The position numbers and the translations under genes were made by a program. From positions 126,912,375 through 126,976,374 of the forward strand of contig OZ026515.1 in assembly GCA_964019695.1 (NCBI GenBank): a DNA stretch of 64,000 nucleotides. Reading direction: 5' to 3'. The number at the start of each line of letters is the position of its first letter. Within the stretch, counting starts at the first letter, position 1. The stretch is from Loripinus fragilis. Taxonomy: Eukaryota; Mollusca; Bivalvia; Lucinida; Lucinidae. The notes beneath the pieces were generated by a model. It ran no database searches. It saw only the letters and a list, made by a program, of their open reading frames with translations, and was not told the DNA's origin. Positions 54,477-64,000 of this stretch are shown in pieces.

Positions 54477-54815
54477 TCCATGCAAACCAATCATCTATGT
54501 GTCCTGATCCACATCTGAACTAAGGGTGAGGTTTGCGCCGTGAAACCGGCTTAAGCCCTCCAGTAAACTATTTTACTGACTGTTCCAAGGCAGTACTTCT
54601 TTTGTGGATCATTTGTATTTTTTGTGTCTTATGTTTCTCATGCTTTCGCCTCTGTTCATTCATGGCTGCCTTGTTGTCACCTGCTGGGAAAGGGCTGACC
54701 TCTTGGCTCTTGTTGTTGATGTTTATTGTATTTTTGTTACTTTCCCATGTGGTATCGTGCGGCAGGTGTGATACTTGATTGTATCGTTTCCTGATCTTCG
54801 CCATCTTTCTTACTT
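54477..54815 (+). repeat. Dispersed repeat family B, long copy
   Basis: CATGCAAACCAATCATCTAT, AACCGGCTTAAGCCCTCCAG, TTACTGACTGTTCCAAGGCA, TCACCTGCTGGGAAAGGGCT and TGATTGTATCG run collinear with 63033-63365 over ~335 bp. Confidence 0.85.
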
Positions 54816-55013
54816 TCAACCTTACCCAGAGGTCAGGGGTGTGTGTAAGGTCAAAGTGTTTGCTTCTATATAGGTCTCGGGTGGGGGGTGCGGGCACATT
54901 ATTTGCTACCATGTTGCCGCATTTGTGTTTCCCCTTAATTTGATATGCAACATGACCACATTCAGATTTTTCTTACCTATTAATCCAACTTACAGGTTGA
55001 GGGTGTGCGTAAG

Positions 55014-55219
55014 TTTGTTTGTTTTTGTTGATTTGATACTTTACGTCCTATCAACAATCTTTCAGTTAAACAGGGATGGGTCTTCCTTGGTTGAACCAGT
55101 ACTAAACTAGGATAAATGTGTCTTGCTCAAGGACCAAAACGCAGTGACGCCGGTAAGGCTCGAACCCGGGGCACTTTGGTCTAGAGTCAAGCACTATACC
55201 ACTTAGCCACTGCGCTCCC
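55014..55219 (-). mobile_element. tRNA-headed SINE, copy 3
   Basis: Minus-strand head GGGAGCGCAGTGGCTAAGTG with a slightly altered A box, B box GGTTCGAGCC, tail AACAAACAAA. Flanks GGTGTGCGTAAG and GGTGTATGAAAG may be a decayed target-site duplication. It is the most diverged of the three copies. Confidence 0.85.
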
Positions 55220-55267
55220 GGTGTATGAAAGGAGAGAATATGTGCTTGCATGGTGCTCTTTGCTCCA

Positions 55268-55323
55268 TTCCCTTTAATTTGATATGCAACATACATGTAT
55301 TGCATATCAAATTAAAGGGAATA
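55268..55323. repeat. 56-bp palindrome inside the tandem array
   Basis: CATTCCCTTTAATTTGATAT..GCAA and its inverse TTGCATATCAAATTAAAGGGAAT meet around CATACATGTA. One array unit is abruptly inverted here. Confidence 0.8.
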
Positions 55324-56104
55324 ACAATTGCAGCAACGTGGTAGCAGGTATTTTAGCAGCAGACCCCCACCCCTACCCGCTCCCGATCATGGGAAACATG
55401 GTCATATGATTATTTTCTGTAAAAGTTTTACTTGAACCTTTTGGCCTCCAGGGTCAGGGGGGAGGTCTGCGGGCAAAACATTTGCTATCATGTTGCTGCA
55501 TTCGTGATTCCCTTTAATTTGATATGCAAGATGACATTGTTCTGAAAAAGTTTAATTTTGAACTTTTGATCCCTAGGATCGGGGGTGTCTGCGAGCACAA
55601 TATTGCTACCATGTTGTTGCATTTGTGATTCCCTTTAATTTGATATGCAACATGACCATGTGATGAAAAAATTGAATTTTAACCTTTTGAACCCACTCCC
55701 AGGGTCAGGGGGAGGGTCTGCGGGCAAGGTATTTGCTGCAATTTTTCTGCATTCGTGATTCCCTTTAAATTGATATGCAATATGACCATGGGGTCAGACA
55801 CAGGCCTTCGATCGATAATCACGTTTGATATGTTTCATATTTATTGTACCTCTGTCTGCATGCGAAAATTTCAGTAAAATATTGACAACTGACTGAGTTA
55901 TTGCGAAATTTAAATATTTGACCTTTAACTTCACCTAAGAGTCCAGGGGGTGGGGTAAAATATTAATCACTGTCATGCTTATCTACTGACACTGGCTCAT
56001 CATGGCCTATAGTGAGAAGTTGTCAAATATTATAGTTTTTGAGAGATGTGAAGTTTATTCCACAAAAAAACCAATATAGCTGTTGCATTAGCATAAACCT
56101 ATAT

Positions 56105-56405
56105 TACAAAAGGGCCACAACTCAGTCAAAAGTTTACGAATGACCTCCAAATTCGAATTCGACTTGTATTTTATGATGATTTACATTCTGTAAAATTTTA
56201 ATGAAATTGTTGCATCCCTTCAAAAGTTATTGATCGGAAACCACAATTTAGCCAAAATCTAAGTTAAAAAGGCCATAACTCAGCCAAAGTTTTGTGGAAT
56301 ACCCCTTTGTTCGAGCTTGACCTGTATTCAATGATGCCTGACCCTTTTGTAAAGTTTGATAGAAATTGATACATCCCTTCAAGATTTATCGATCGGAAAT
56401 CAAAG
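56105..56405 (+). repeat. Two direct ~165-bp repeats
   Basis: AAAAGGGCCACAACTCAGTC (56108) and AAAAGGCCATAACTCAGCCA (56268) each lead into CGA.CTTGTATT and GCATCCCTTCAA.A.TTATCGATCGGAAA-like segments. Confidence 0.6.
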
Positions 56406-56519
56406 TTTTCTCAGGCTATTATTCCTGATGGATGATCTAAGGAGATCATTTTACCTATATATAAAAGTAAGCACGACAAAGCAAACCCTTATAACTACAG
56501 ATAAATTGCTATTTTAAAA

Positions 56520-57060
56520 GTTAGAAAGGGGGCAATGATCAGGAATTGATACAATCAAGTACCTAACCTGATCCACATGGGAAAGTGGCAAAAACATATT
56601 AAGCTTCATTGTGCCACTTTTCACAACAGTGCTGAATAAAAGATTGAATAAATATTTGGACAATACCAATTTACTTTGTGAAGAACAAGCTGGGTGAGGC
56701 CTTAATGGCTGAAACTAGCTAGTCTGGCCCAGAAAACTTGCACACTCTAGTTTCAGTTCTTTGTTGTATTTTTTGCTCTCAAAGGATAGCCTTTTTAAGA
56801 ACATATTCATAAAAGTTATGTTACAACTGACCATATATTTATTTTGAAATGTTAGTAAAAAAAAAGTGCAAAGATCAGGAACGACACAATCAAGCACCAC
56901 ACCTGACCCAGGATAACAATAGGAAAAGGACAACTTCACAATTAGACATCACAAACAGACGCGCACAAAAGTATTTCAAAAACAAAGCAGAAATAACACA
57001 AATGATCTACAAAAAGCACCACCTTGGAACGGTCTGTAAAAAGAGTTTACCTAATAGATT
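56520..57060 (-). repeat. Two family B fragments
   Basis: 56525-56595 (GGGGCAATGATCAGGAATTG..CAATCAAGTACC) and 56865-57055 (GCAAAGATCAGGAACGACAC, CACCACACCTGACCCAGGAT, AAGCACCACCTTGGAACGGT) match the reverse complement of the 63-kb copy. The second covers most of the element. Confidence 0.75.
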
Positions 57061-57119
57061 TATACTTGTTAAGGGGGAAATGTCTCTGTGCTTTTATTGA
57101 CCTATAACAAAATACCTTT

Positions 57120-57615
57120 GGCTCTGTCAATAAAAGCTATCTATGGCTGAATTATTAAAGCATGCTATTGATGGTGAAATGTTGAAGATAAACAACAACC
57201 TATGTGCAAATGCTAAATCTTGTGTAACGGTGGGTCAATTAAAAATTATAGCTATTGTGCAGTATCTTTGGAGTACGTCAGGGTGAAAATGTATCGCTTT
57301 TTATATGTTTACTGTTTCTCAATGATCTAACTTTATTGCACATGCCTCTAACGGTCTGGAAGGTATATATAATATGTCTTAAATTTGCTCGTATCTATAA
57401 AAATTGTATTTTTTTCAAGCTTTACATACTACTGCATGCTGACGATACTGTGATATTAGCGGAATCCAAGGAAGAACTACAGACAGCTCTAAATGCCATG
57501 TATCGCTTTTGTAGCTTGTTGTACCTATATTTTACAACAGAAAATGTTAGCATAATTATGTGTTTATTGATAACTGGAGGACTGATTGAGTTTACACGAC
57601 CTAGTCAAATTTGAA
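57120..57615 (+). pseudogene. Non-LTR retrotransposon reverse transcriptase fragment
   Basis: MAELLKHAIDGEMLK (57143-57187) and NNLCANAKSCVTVG (57195-57235) precede a frame change. The frame at 57255-57614 then gives GVRQGENVSLFICLLFLNDL (RT block 4, the G.RQG.. motif) and, after a ~35-residue spacer, LLHADDTVILAESKEELQTA (RT block 5). The usual Y/F-A-D-D reads H-A-D-D, with both catalytic Asp kept. The frame continues AMYRFCS and soon ends. It represents the palm region of a CR1/Jockey-like LINE. The 25.4-27.0 kb remnant carries the C-terminal part of a similar element, but no overlap allows linking them. Confidence 0.82.
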
Positions 57616-58237
57616 GCTTTCTTCAAATTATTTTGTTGTTACTTGCTTCATGTTTATATGTTGAATTTTGACTTACACTCCAGCTAGAGGTCAAAGTCGT
57701 TAAAACCTTCGAACCTGATGACTGAAAGAAGTTTTCAGGACCCCCCCCCCCCCCATCACCACGATTGTTTTTATAGGTCCGCGTATGATGCATACGACTG
57801 TGTGATCCTAATGTATTTTTATATAAGTCTTTAAATGTGGCTTATAATGGTTCTAAATTAGATTGACGATGGTCAGATTAACCATTTCCTTCATGAATAT
57901 TCATGCTAAGCTCCATCCACAAAATGTATAGATAAACTTTCACGTTCAACTAGTATCATATCTTAATCAGTGCTACCTGATCTTGGTCTGCTCTGTTTGC
58001 CACTATGAGGTAAATAGTTAACGCGGTTTCAGTAGCCTACTTGTGTTACCTAGCATGCAAAATTCTGTTTGACAAGATTGAGAGCTTGAATTGATGTTCT
58101 CTAATATGAATTTGTTTTTTGTTTTTCAGATAATCATTTACAAATCTGTGACGCACAGATAAGAGAAAAGATTAATGTAACATTTTAACAACGACGAACT
58201 AAGGCCAAAGTACATCTCGAAAATGATCTTTATTACT
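57616..58237. other. Spacer with a C homopolymer
   Basis: A 15-C run (57740-57754) next to CAGGAC / TAGGTCCGCGTATGATGC resembles a solo end of family C. Nothing else recognised. Confidence 0.4.
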
Positions 58238-58470
58238 TCTTAACCCCTTTAAGCCTAGTGTCCTTTTTTGTGGGACATATGCAAACACTGTAGACCCAGA
58301 TCAGACGCCGCAGAACGCGGCGTCTGATCAGGGTCTCCATTGTTTGCTTGCATAATGTTCTTTTAAAATTCGAGTAACAATGAAAAATACTACCCAACAA
58401 CCCTAAAAACGGAAATTAGCTTGTCCATTTGATAAGGGTGAGAAGATCCATTCGGCTTAAATGGGTAAAC
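58238..58470. mobile_element. MITE family D, full copy, inverse orientation
   Basis: TTAACCCCTTTAAGCCTAGT at the left and CATTCGGCTTAAATGGGTAA at the right are the TIRs. The central palindrome 58299-58329 (GATCAGACGCCGC, AGAAC spacer, inverse) is perfect. The ACTACCCAACAACCCTAAAA segment is the reverse complement of the same block at 47240. Confidence 0.88.
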
Positions 58471-58959
58471 TTTAGTGCTGCAGACTGCACCCAGCAAGTA
58501 CATGACGACAAAACAACGTCGTACCGACGTCGACGCGACGTCATGACGGCGTATCGATCTTGTTTGAAGGTGGTGTGCATGTCGGGGAAGGAGCACATCT
58601 AGCTGAGTTTGATACACTGTAAAAGTACGTCTAACATTAAACCACATTTGGTCCAGACCCCACCCCTTACATCCACTAATGCGCACCCAGAAAATCCTGA
58701 ACAAGGGTGCCGATCAGACTGAGCCTTTGATTTTCGGATGCAACACAATCAGGTGTTCATATGATGAGGTCCATATTTAATATGTTGGCGTGGAAATATG
58801 CCTGCAAATAAAACTCGCCTTTCCTTATTAATTGTCTTGTACCTTATTGCAAATAAAGCAACTATGTGGTGTCATCATTTCCTTGAAATTTAACTCTTAA
58901 AGCGCCAAGAAAAAAAATACATCTGCTGAAGTAGTCTGCTGCAAATAATTTCGTAGCAT

Positions 58960-59515
58960 TACTGACGAATTAAGTATAGAAGCAAACAGCGTGGACCCAG
59001 AACATACTGTTCCTATAGGCGTAGTCTGATCTGGGTCCACACTGTTTTTCATAGAGGCTTCTTGAACATTTCAGCAGACGAGAAATGCAGACGAATTGTT
59101 GCGATTGGCGCTTTAAGTGTTAACCCTTGACATGCTGAATAGTTTTGTACTACACTTCTCCTCACTTTGTTTCCTCTTAGGGTAACGTCGGGTAAATTCG
59201 GACATCAGGTTAATTCGGCCACACATTTGCAAGAAGTGTAAATCCAGATGAGACGGCTCTTTATGAGCCGTCTCATCAGGATTTTCACAGTTTGCTTAGT
59301 TAATTTATTTCTTATTCCAATATTTCAAATATGAAACAAACAATGTCGCTGTCCGAATTTAGCTGTCTGTCCAAATATACCCGACTTTACTCTATAATGC
59401 AGCATTACAGATAATTACTTCAGACAGAGTTGATAACAGCGTGAATCCTGATCAGATGGCTTCGTCAGAAGTTAGTTGATCTGAATCTACAGTGTTTTCA
59501 AAAATTGATAAAACC
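58960..59515. repeat. Cluster of three family D-type hairpins
   Basis: Three structures, each with an inverted pair: 58990-59047 (GTGGACCCAGA..TCTGGGTCCACACTGTTT); 59240-59292 (AATCCAGATGAGACGGCTC..GAGCCGTCTCATCAGGATTTTCACAGTTTGC); 59441-59500 (GTGAATCCTGATCAGATGGC..GATCTGAATCTACAGTGTTTT). They have similar outer arms but unrelated inner stems. Confidence 0.65.
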
Positions 59516-59637
59516 GGATTCAGCAGGGAAAGTTTTACTGCCTCTGATGTCATGTTCCGATATTGTTTATTTCTCTGTAAACTGAAAAAAAAGCAGGAAT
59601 CTGACAAGCGCGTGGGTACTGAAACGACATCTTCTCA

Positions 59638-59860
59638 ATGCGCAGATCCAGAAAGTTTTTTTTTAGTTTATGAGAGGAGAGCGGATCCAAATACCACTAA
59701 AAGGGGACCATCACCGGCCTGCCAGCGAAACGCCATTTCGATGACGATGGCCCAACGTTGAATGCTGGCGTGATAGCTTTGTGATCCGGACCATGAAACC
59801 CTATAGCTTTGTGTTTTTTCATGGGAGTCTGGAATCCTGCCCCCGCACCCACCCCATGGT
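59638..59860. mobile_element. Family C MITE
   Basis: ATGCGCAGATCCAGAAAGTT, GGATCCAAATACCACTAAAA, CCATCACCGGCCTGCCAGCG, AAACGCCATTTCGATGACGA. The right half of the core is deleted and the right terminus is altered. Confidence 0.65.
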
Positions 59861-60054
59861 GTTTGATCAGCTTGTTTGAAACCTCTGCCAACCAAGAACT
59901 AGATCATTTTACGTAGATCTTTCGAACAGAGGAAAGCGCTCATATTACTCTGAAAATATGTTTACATGCAATTTTATCTACAGAATCCATCAAGTGACTT
60001 TCCTTCATAAATATTTTATTGTTTGATTGTTTGTTGTTGCCTACATTATGTGTA

Positions 60055-60215
60055 AGGTTTTTGTGTTGGGTCCAATTTCTGTGGTGTGACTCTTGATGCC
60101 ATTTCTAGCTTAGCAAACAATCATCTTGCTGAGGAAGAGAGAGCTTGTTGCTTTACTTATTTGTGTTGTGGCTGCCTGTGATTAAGGCACTTCCTGACCA
60201 TGCTCACTAACCTTT
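60055..60215 (-). repeat. Family A, inverse partial copy
   Basis: CATCTTGCTGAGGAAGAGAG, AGCTTGTTGCTTTACTTATT, CTGACCATGCTCACTAACCTT are the reverse complement of the family A 5' region. Confidence 0.65.
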
Positions 60216-60387
60216 TAAAATGTCCAGTGGCCTTGAGATTAAGACCTGGTAACATGTATAAAACATGTATTTCAAAAAAAAAAAAATAATGATGTGGTAT
60301 ATACTGCTACCAATGTAGCAGGTATATCGTTTGCCCTGTCCCTCTTCTTTGTAGCCACAACACTCCTCATTTATGTTTCCTGTTTTC

Positions 60388-60390
<3 letters not shown>

Positions 60391-60443
<53 letters not shown>
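60391..60443 (+). repeat. (TC)n microsatellite
   Basis: About 26 uninterrupted TC dinucleotides. A poly(A) run lies upstream at 60274-60286. The Ser-Leu and Arg-Glu repeat frames on either strand are artefacts. Confidence 0.98.
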
Positions 60444-60446
<3 letters not shown>

Positions 60447-62374
60447 AGACAGGGTAGTTTCACAGGAAATCTCAGAGCCATATTTGCCATTGCTACCATG
60501 CACACACCCAGATCCCAGGGCTCTAGACTCCTGTCAGAGGGTGGGAAAGCTATCTGACAGGAAACATAGTATTCCTATAAGGATGGGAAGTGGAATCAAA
60601 AAGGGATTGTCTGTTGGAGGAAGAGTTAGTTGTTCAGTTGAATCAGTTGAAAGAAAGTTTTATTTCGATCTTTGCAGTTACATCTTATGCATTTTGGACT
60701 TTATAATCTTAAATTGGTGTATACTATACACAATAAGTTTAGCAATTGTTTTGTATGGGTGATCCCATCCACATTAGATCTCAAATTTCATTTGCTGCCA
60801 TGAGGATACAAGCGCCGATCATCTGATAAGAATTTCCATTTTAAAAAATACAGAATTGCCAAACGCAGCGGCCGTGCTTAAGTGACGTTAAATTTTATGA
60901 CAAGCGGGTAACGTGGGTGTTTCTTATCATTGGGTGAAGACAAAACCTTTTTTAAGCGATTGTTTGGTTACTAAAAAGCATAGCAAATGCTGCAATTTTC
61001 TGACTTTTCTCAGAAAAATAAAGGACCAATTTTTTCATAATTTGACGTTTATATTAATGCTTTTACGATATCGCCTGTAAACTGTGTTTCTGGTCGATTT
61101 TTCTTGAACTACATTAACAAGTAAAACTGTTTATGCCTTCCAACACATTCAGACAAATAATGTTGAATAAAAAATCTTCATGGCTGCAGAGCACGAGCCG
61201 AAAGATAGAATCTAACGTCACCGTTATCTCGCAAATGCGTCGCACCATTTTTCAGTAATTTAAGGTTTTAATCAACCATAAGATGGGTTACATTGTAAGC
61301 CTATGGTATTTTTGTAAACAGATTCTCTGTTGAATTCAAACACCAATTTTTACATTAGGAGTTTAATCAAATGATAACTACATTTTTGACGTCATTGATG
61401 GTAGCTGATTTTTTCAGCATGAACTCTCTATCACATCTGTCACATAACCATTAGTTTTTATAGGCTTATGGTGCAAGAGGAAGATGAAAGACCACCAAAC
61501 GAAATATCACATGCTTATTATTTTAGCATTACATACAACTGATGTACATTTTGCTTACTGACCTCTCCTGCAATTCTTGCTCTCCCCAAATGCCTATCTT
61601 ATGAAAATGAAACCACCAATTTACAGACGCCATGTCTGTAAATTCGTGCATAAGATCCTGTTCTCGTCATTGCAACTGAAATTATTCGATATTGCACAAA
61701 GATGAGCACAAAAAAGCGAAACATAAGAAATTGCTAAACTGATTGTGCATAGAATATAATAAATTATTAACTCTATTCGTTCAACGGTAAATTTATTTTT
61801 GTAAAAAGAATAAAAATATTCTAGTTCTTTATTTGACTTATAATTAGTATTAGCTATTTCCTCAAGATAAAAATAATACTAATTATTACAGATGTGTTCA
61901 CGCAAGTTTCGTATGGATCGTATGGACATTTTGCATGTCAGATATAGGATTATATTAAATAATATGTAAGGTGACAAAAAGTAGGCTCTATACAAGTCTA
62001 TATTTCTGTAAAATGTCCAAATTTTGAAATTTAGAGATTTAATTATTTTTCTTATACATTTGTTACACAGAATAGCTAGTTTTTGCAATATTATGCGATG
62101 GCATTATCTTTAGCTTTTATATAAAGTCTTTTCAAGACAAAAACATTTATAAAATCGAAGTTTTGTGTCCGTCCACAGATATCAGTCCATACCGTTACAT
62201 CTTCAATAAGACCTCATAACAGAGTCTCTACATTTGAATTAGACATGTTGAACAGTCAGTATATTCACATGACTTCATTGTTCAGTTTAAAAGTGGAGCT
62301 GAAGCTAAAGAATATACCAAAATCCTGAATAGATTATGTTAACTGATAAAATGTGTATTTTGTTTAATTATCGT
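60444..62374. other. Spacer with two small palindromes
   Basis: ATTTACAGACGCCATGTCTG/TAAAT at 61619-61643 and an ATAATTAGTATTA..TAATACTAATTAT pair at 61839-61888. No gene recognised in ~1.9 kb. Confidence 0.4.
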
Positions 62375-62598
62375 TTTTTTTCTAGTTGATGAGGGGAGAG
62401 GAGGTCCAAATACCACTAATATCAGGCCATTATCGGTCTGCCGGTCGTTCGAATGATGGTCTTGATCTTTGTGACTTTTTAAGGGATCCGTACTAGTATT
62501 ACTGACTAAAACCCTTTATCAACAAGTTTGTGATTTTTCAGTGGGGGCCCTGACCCCCTGCCAACACCACCCCACCCCACCCTCTGGATCTGCGCATG
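62375..62598. mobile_element. Family C MITE, core mostly lost
   Basis: TCTAGTTGATGAGGGGAGAG, GTCCAAATACCACTAATATC, GGCCATTATCGGTCTGCCGG and terminus CTGGATCTGCGCATG (to 62598). Confidence 0.65.
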
Positions 62599-63032
62599 CT
62601 AAATATGTACATGTAAAGGTTTTCCTCAATTTGTTCGTACATGAACTTTTTCTAGATGTTTCGGAAACTTTGGCTTTAACGCATGATATATAGTATTTTA
62701 ATATGTTGTTATAAATAATCGAAAAATGCTGATCTTATTAAAGGAAATTCTCCAATGGATAAACAACAGCCAATGCAGGTACTGTACGTCGAGTCTAACT
62801 TTGACAGAAAACGTCGCAAAGAACAGAGTTATGAAGGTTTCAGATAAATCTGATGTAAAACAAATTAGCTTAAGCCCCACTAGACCAAAATGTGACAACA
62901 TCACTTAACTATATACGGGAAGAAATATTACCGTTTACACGTGGCATAAAAAATTACGTTTATAGCTGTAGTAATTTTCGATAATCTAAGACATTCTAGG
63001 AGATGATGCATTGGTAAGTTAGGGGTCCTTCA
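62599..63032. other. Unannotated spacer
   Basis: Overlapping open frames on both strands (62698-62908) have no motif. Confidence 0.4.
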
Positions 63033-63365
63033 TGCAAACCAAACATCTATGTGTCTTGATCCAAATCTGAACTAAAGGTGAGGTTGATGCACCGTTAAAC
63101 CGGTCTAAGCCCTCCAGTAAAATATTTTTACTGACCGTTCCAAGGCGGTGCTTCTTTTCTGGATCATGTATGTTATTTCTGTCTTGTTTTATTATGTTCC
63201 ATGCATGTCTGTTTGTTGATACCTTGAGATCACCTGCTTGGAAAGGGCTGAACTCTTGGCTCTCGTTTGTGATGTCTAATTGTGACGTTGTCACTTTCCC
63301 ACTGGTATCCTGGGTCAGGTGTGGTGCTCGACTGTATCGACTCCTGATCTTTGCCCTCTTTCTTA
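63033..63365 (+). repeat. Dispersed repeat family B, long copy
   Basis: CATGCAAACCAAACATCTAT to CTGATCTTTGCCCTCTTTCT, collinear with 54477-54815. The plus (63170-63586) and minus (63019-63390) open frames are carried by the repeat. Confidence 0.85.
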
Positions 63366-64000
63366 CTTCACACGTATGGAAAAAACACAACTATTTGAAT
63401 GCTATGGATAAGCCTTTTGGCAGAGATGTTTACCTAAGGCACTATTTTGCTTTTAACTGCAACTTAACTCTAATCTTATTTTTATTCATTAGTTTCTCAC
63501 AAACGGACCTTCGCCAGACATTCCACACAAAACAGCATAAAAGTGTTGCAAATAATAAAAACTATTTTTGGTTTGATTTACATTAACCTATAGAGAGAAA
63601 CGTAAATGCTTTTTTACATATCTGTCAACACGTTTTGTTCAACTGTGAATTTTACAACAACTAAATATGCTTATGCTTTGATTTTAGCATGACTGATAAC
63701 TGACAATTGATTCTTATCAAACCGTTGGAGTGGCATCTTTACACAGGTTCAGCCTAAAATGAACCACATAATTGCACAGACTCGATCTACCTAAAAAGGC
63801 TGAAGCGATCGAGGGCAAAAACAGCCTAGATTATTTTGTGGATGTACAAATGTACCATAACGCACTACAAAGGTTCTAAATGGAGTTGCTGTACCGTGTG
63901 ACCTGTTGTTGACCAAACATTTTAACTCGCTGCAGCCAACTTGGAAGAATTTTAAACGTGGAAAACTGCTAAAAATTCTGAAAATCACAAAAATTATGTT
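63366..64000. other. Unannotated window end
   Basis: Nothing recognised. Confidence 0.4.

Larger units (their letters stand above)
54830..55800 (+). repeat. Tandem array, ~120-130 bp unit, split by a SINE
   Basis: Each unit contains CCCTTTAATTTGATATGCAA then CATGACCA and a GGGTCAGGGGG.GGTCTGCGGGC segment, with ATTTGCTACCATGTTGCTGC. Copies of the marker are near 54933, 55270, 55509, 55628 and 55757; the last intervals are 119 and 129 bp. The first copies are separated by the SINE at 55014-55219. Confidence 0.8.

Noticed and set aside
60207..60762. Arg-Glu repeat protein (minus) and Ser-Leu repeat protein (plus)
   Set aside because: Translations of a (TC)n microsatellite; no support outside it.
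63170..63586. 138-codon plus-strand frame with hydrophobic N-terminus
   Set aside because: Carried largely by dispersed repeat family B, which gives a related frame at 54533-54778.

Overview
The window looks like repeat-dense nuclear DNA from a metazoan, most probably a bivalve mollusc. The grounds are: (i) no bacterial or phage-style gene packing; (ii) one interrupted rhodopsin-family GPCR exon with a canonical splice donor; (iii) tRNA-headed SINEs, Penelope-like and other non-LTR retroelement remnants, and many foldback/MITE families of the kind common in bivalve genomes. The species cannot be fixed from sequence alone.

Layout. 0-20 kb is intergenic: several copies of a foldback MITE family (family C, TIR around GCGGATCCAG, palindromic core with CAGCGAAACGCC), a 1-kb minisatellite of ~43-bp units (5.3-6.3 kb), tRNA-headed SINEs (7.2 and 15.5 kb), simple repeats, a long-TIR element (12.4-13.0 kb) and a ~200-bp tandem array with a hairpin core (16.0-17.5 kb). 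20.2-24.5 kb is one composite element with long inverted and direct subterminal repeats around a decayed minus-strand ORF. 24.7-27.0 kb is a nest: a LINE reverse-transcriptase 3' end broken by half a MITE, a SINE with a target-site duplication, and a 167-bp foldback with a target-site duplication.

27.6-30.3 kb holds the only convincing host gene piece: GPCR exon 1 (N-terminus to the top of TM3, donor at 28768). The exon's 3' end and the start of its intron are repeated twice downstream as decayed copies, and different mobile elements have inserted into the copies. A pogo/Tigger-like MITE ends about 75 bp before the exon. No second GPCR exon was recognised, so the gene either has an intron longer than 35 kb or is truncated.

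30-64 kb is again intergenic: a possible 3-kb TIR pair (31.4/34.3 kb), a Penelope-like RT pseudogene (39.5-40.9 kb), a TTAA-flanked piggyBac-like MITE (42.3 kb), a second fragment of the protein family seen at 22-24 kb (44.2-44.8 kb), a 140-bp-TIR element (45.6-46.1 kb), a mariner-type transposase fragment (51.8 kb), a ~120-bp tandem array broken by a SINE (54.8-55.8 kb), a LINE RT fragment (57.1-57.6 kb) and numerous MITE, dispersed-repeat and microsatellite copies.

No CRISPR, operon, rRNA or intact transposase was found. The notable content is the layered transposon archaeology and the exon-fragment triplication; I saw no intact new multi-gene system. All similarity statements come from reading and hand alignment within the window or from remembered family motifs; no database was searched.
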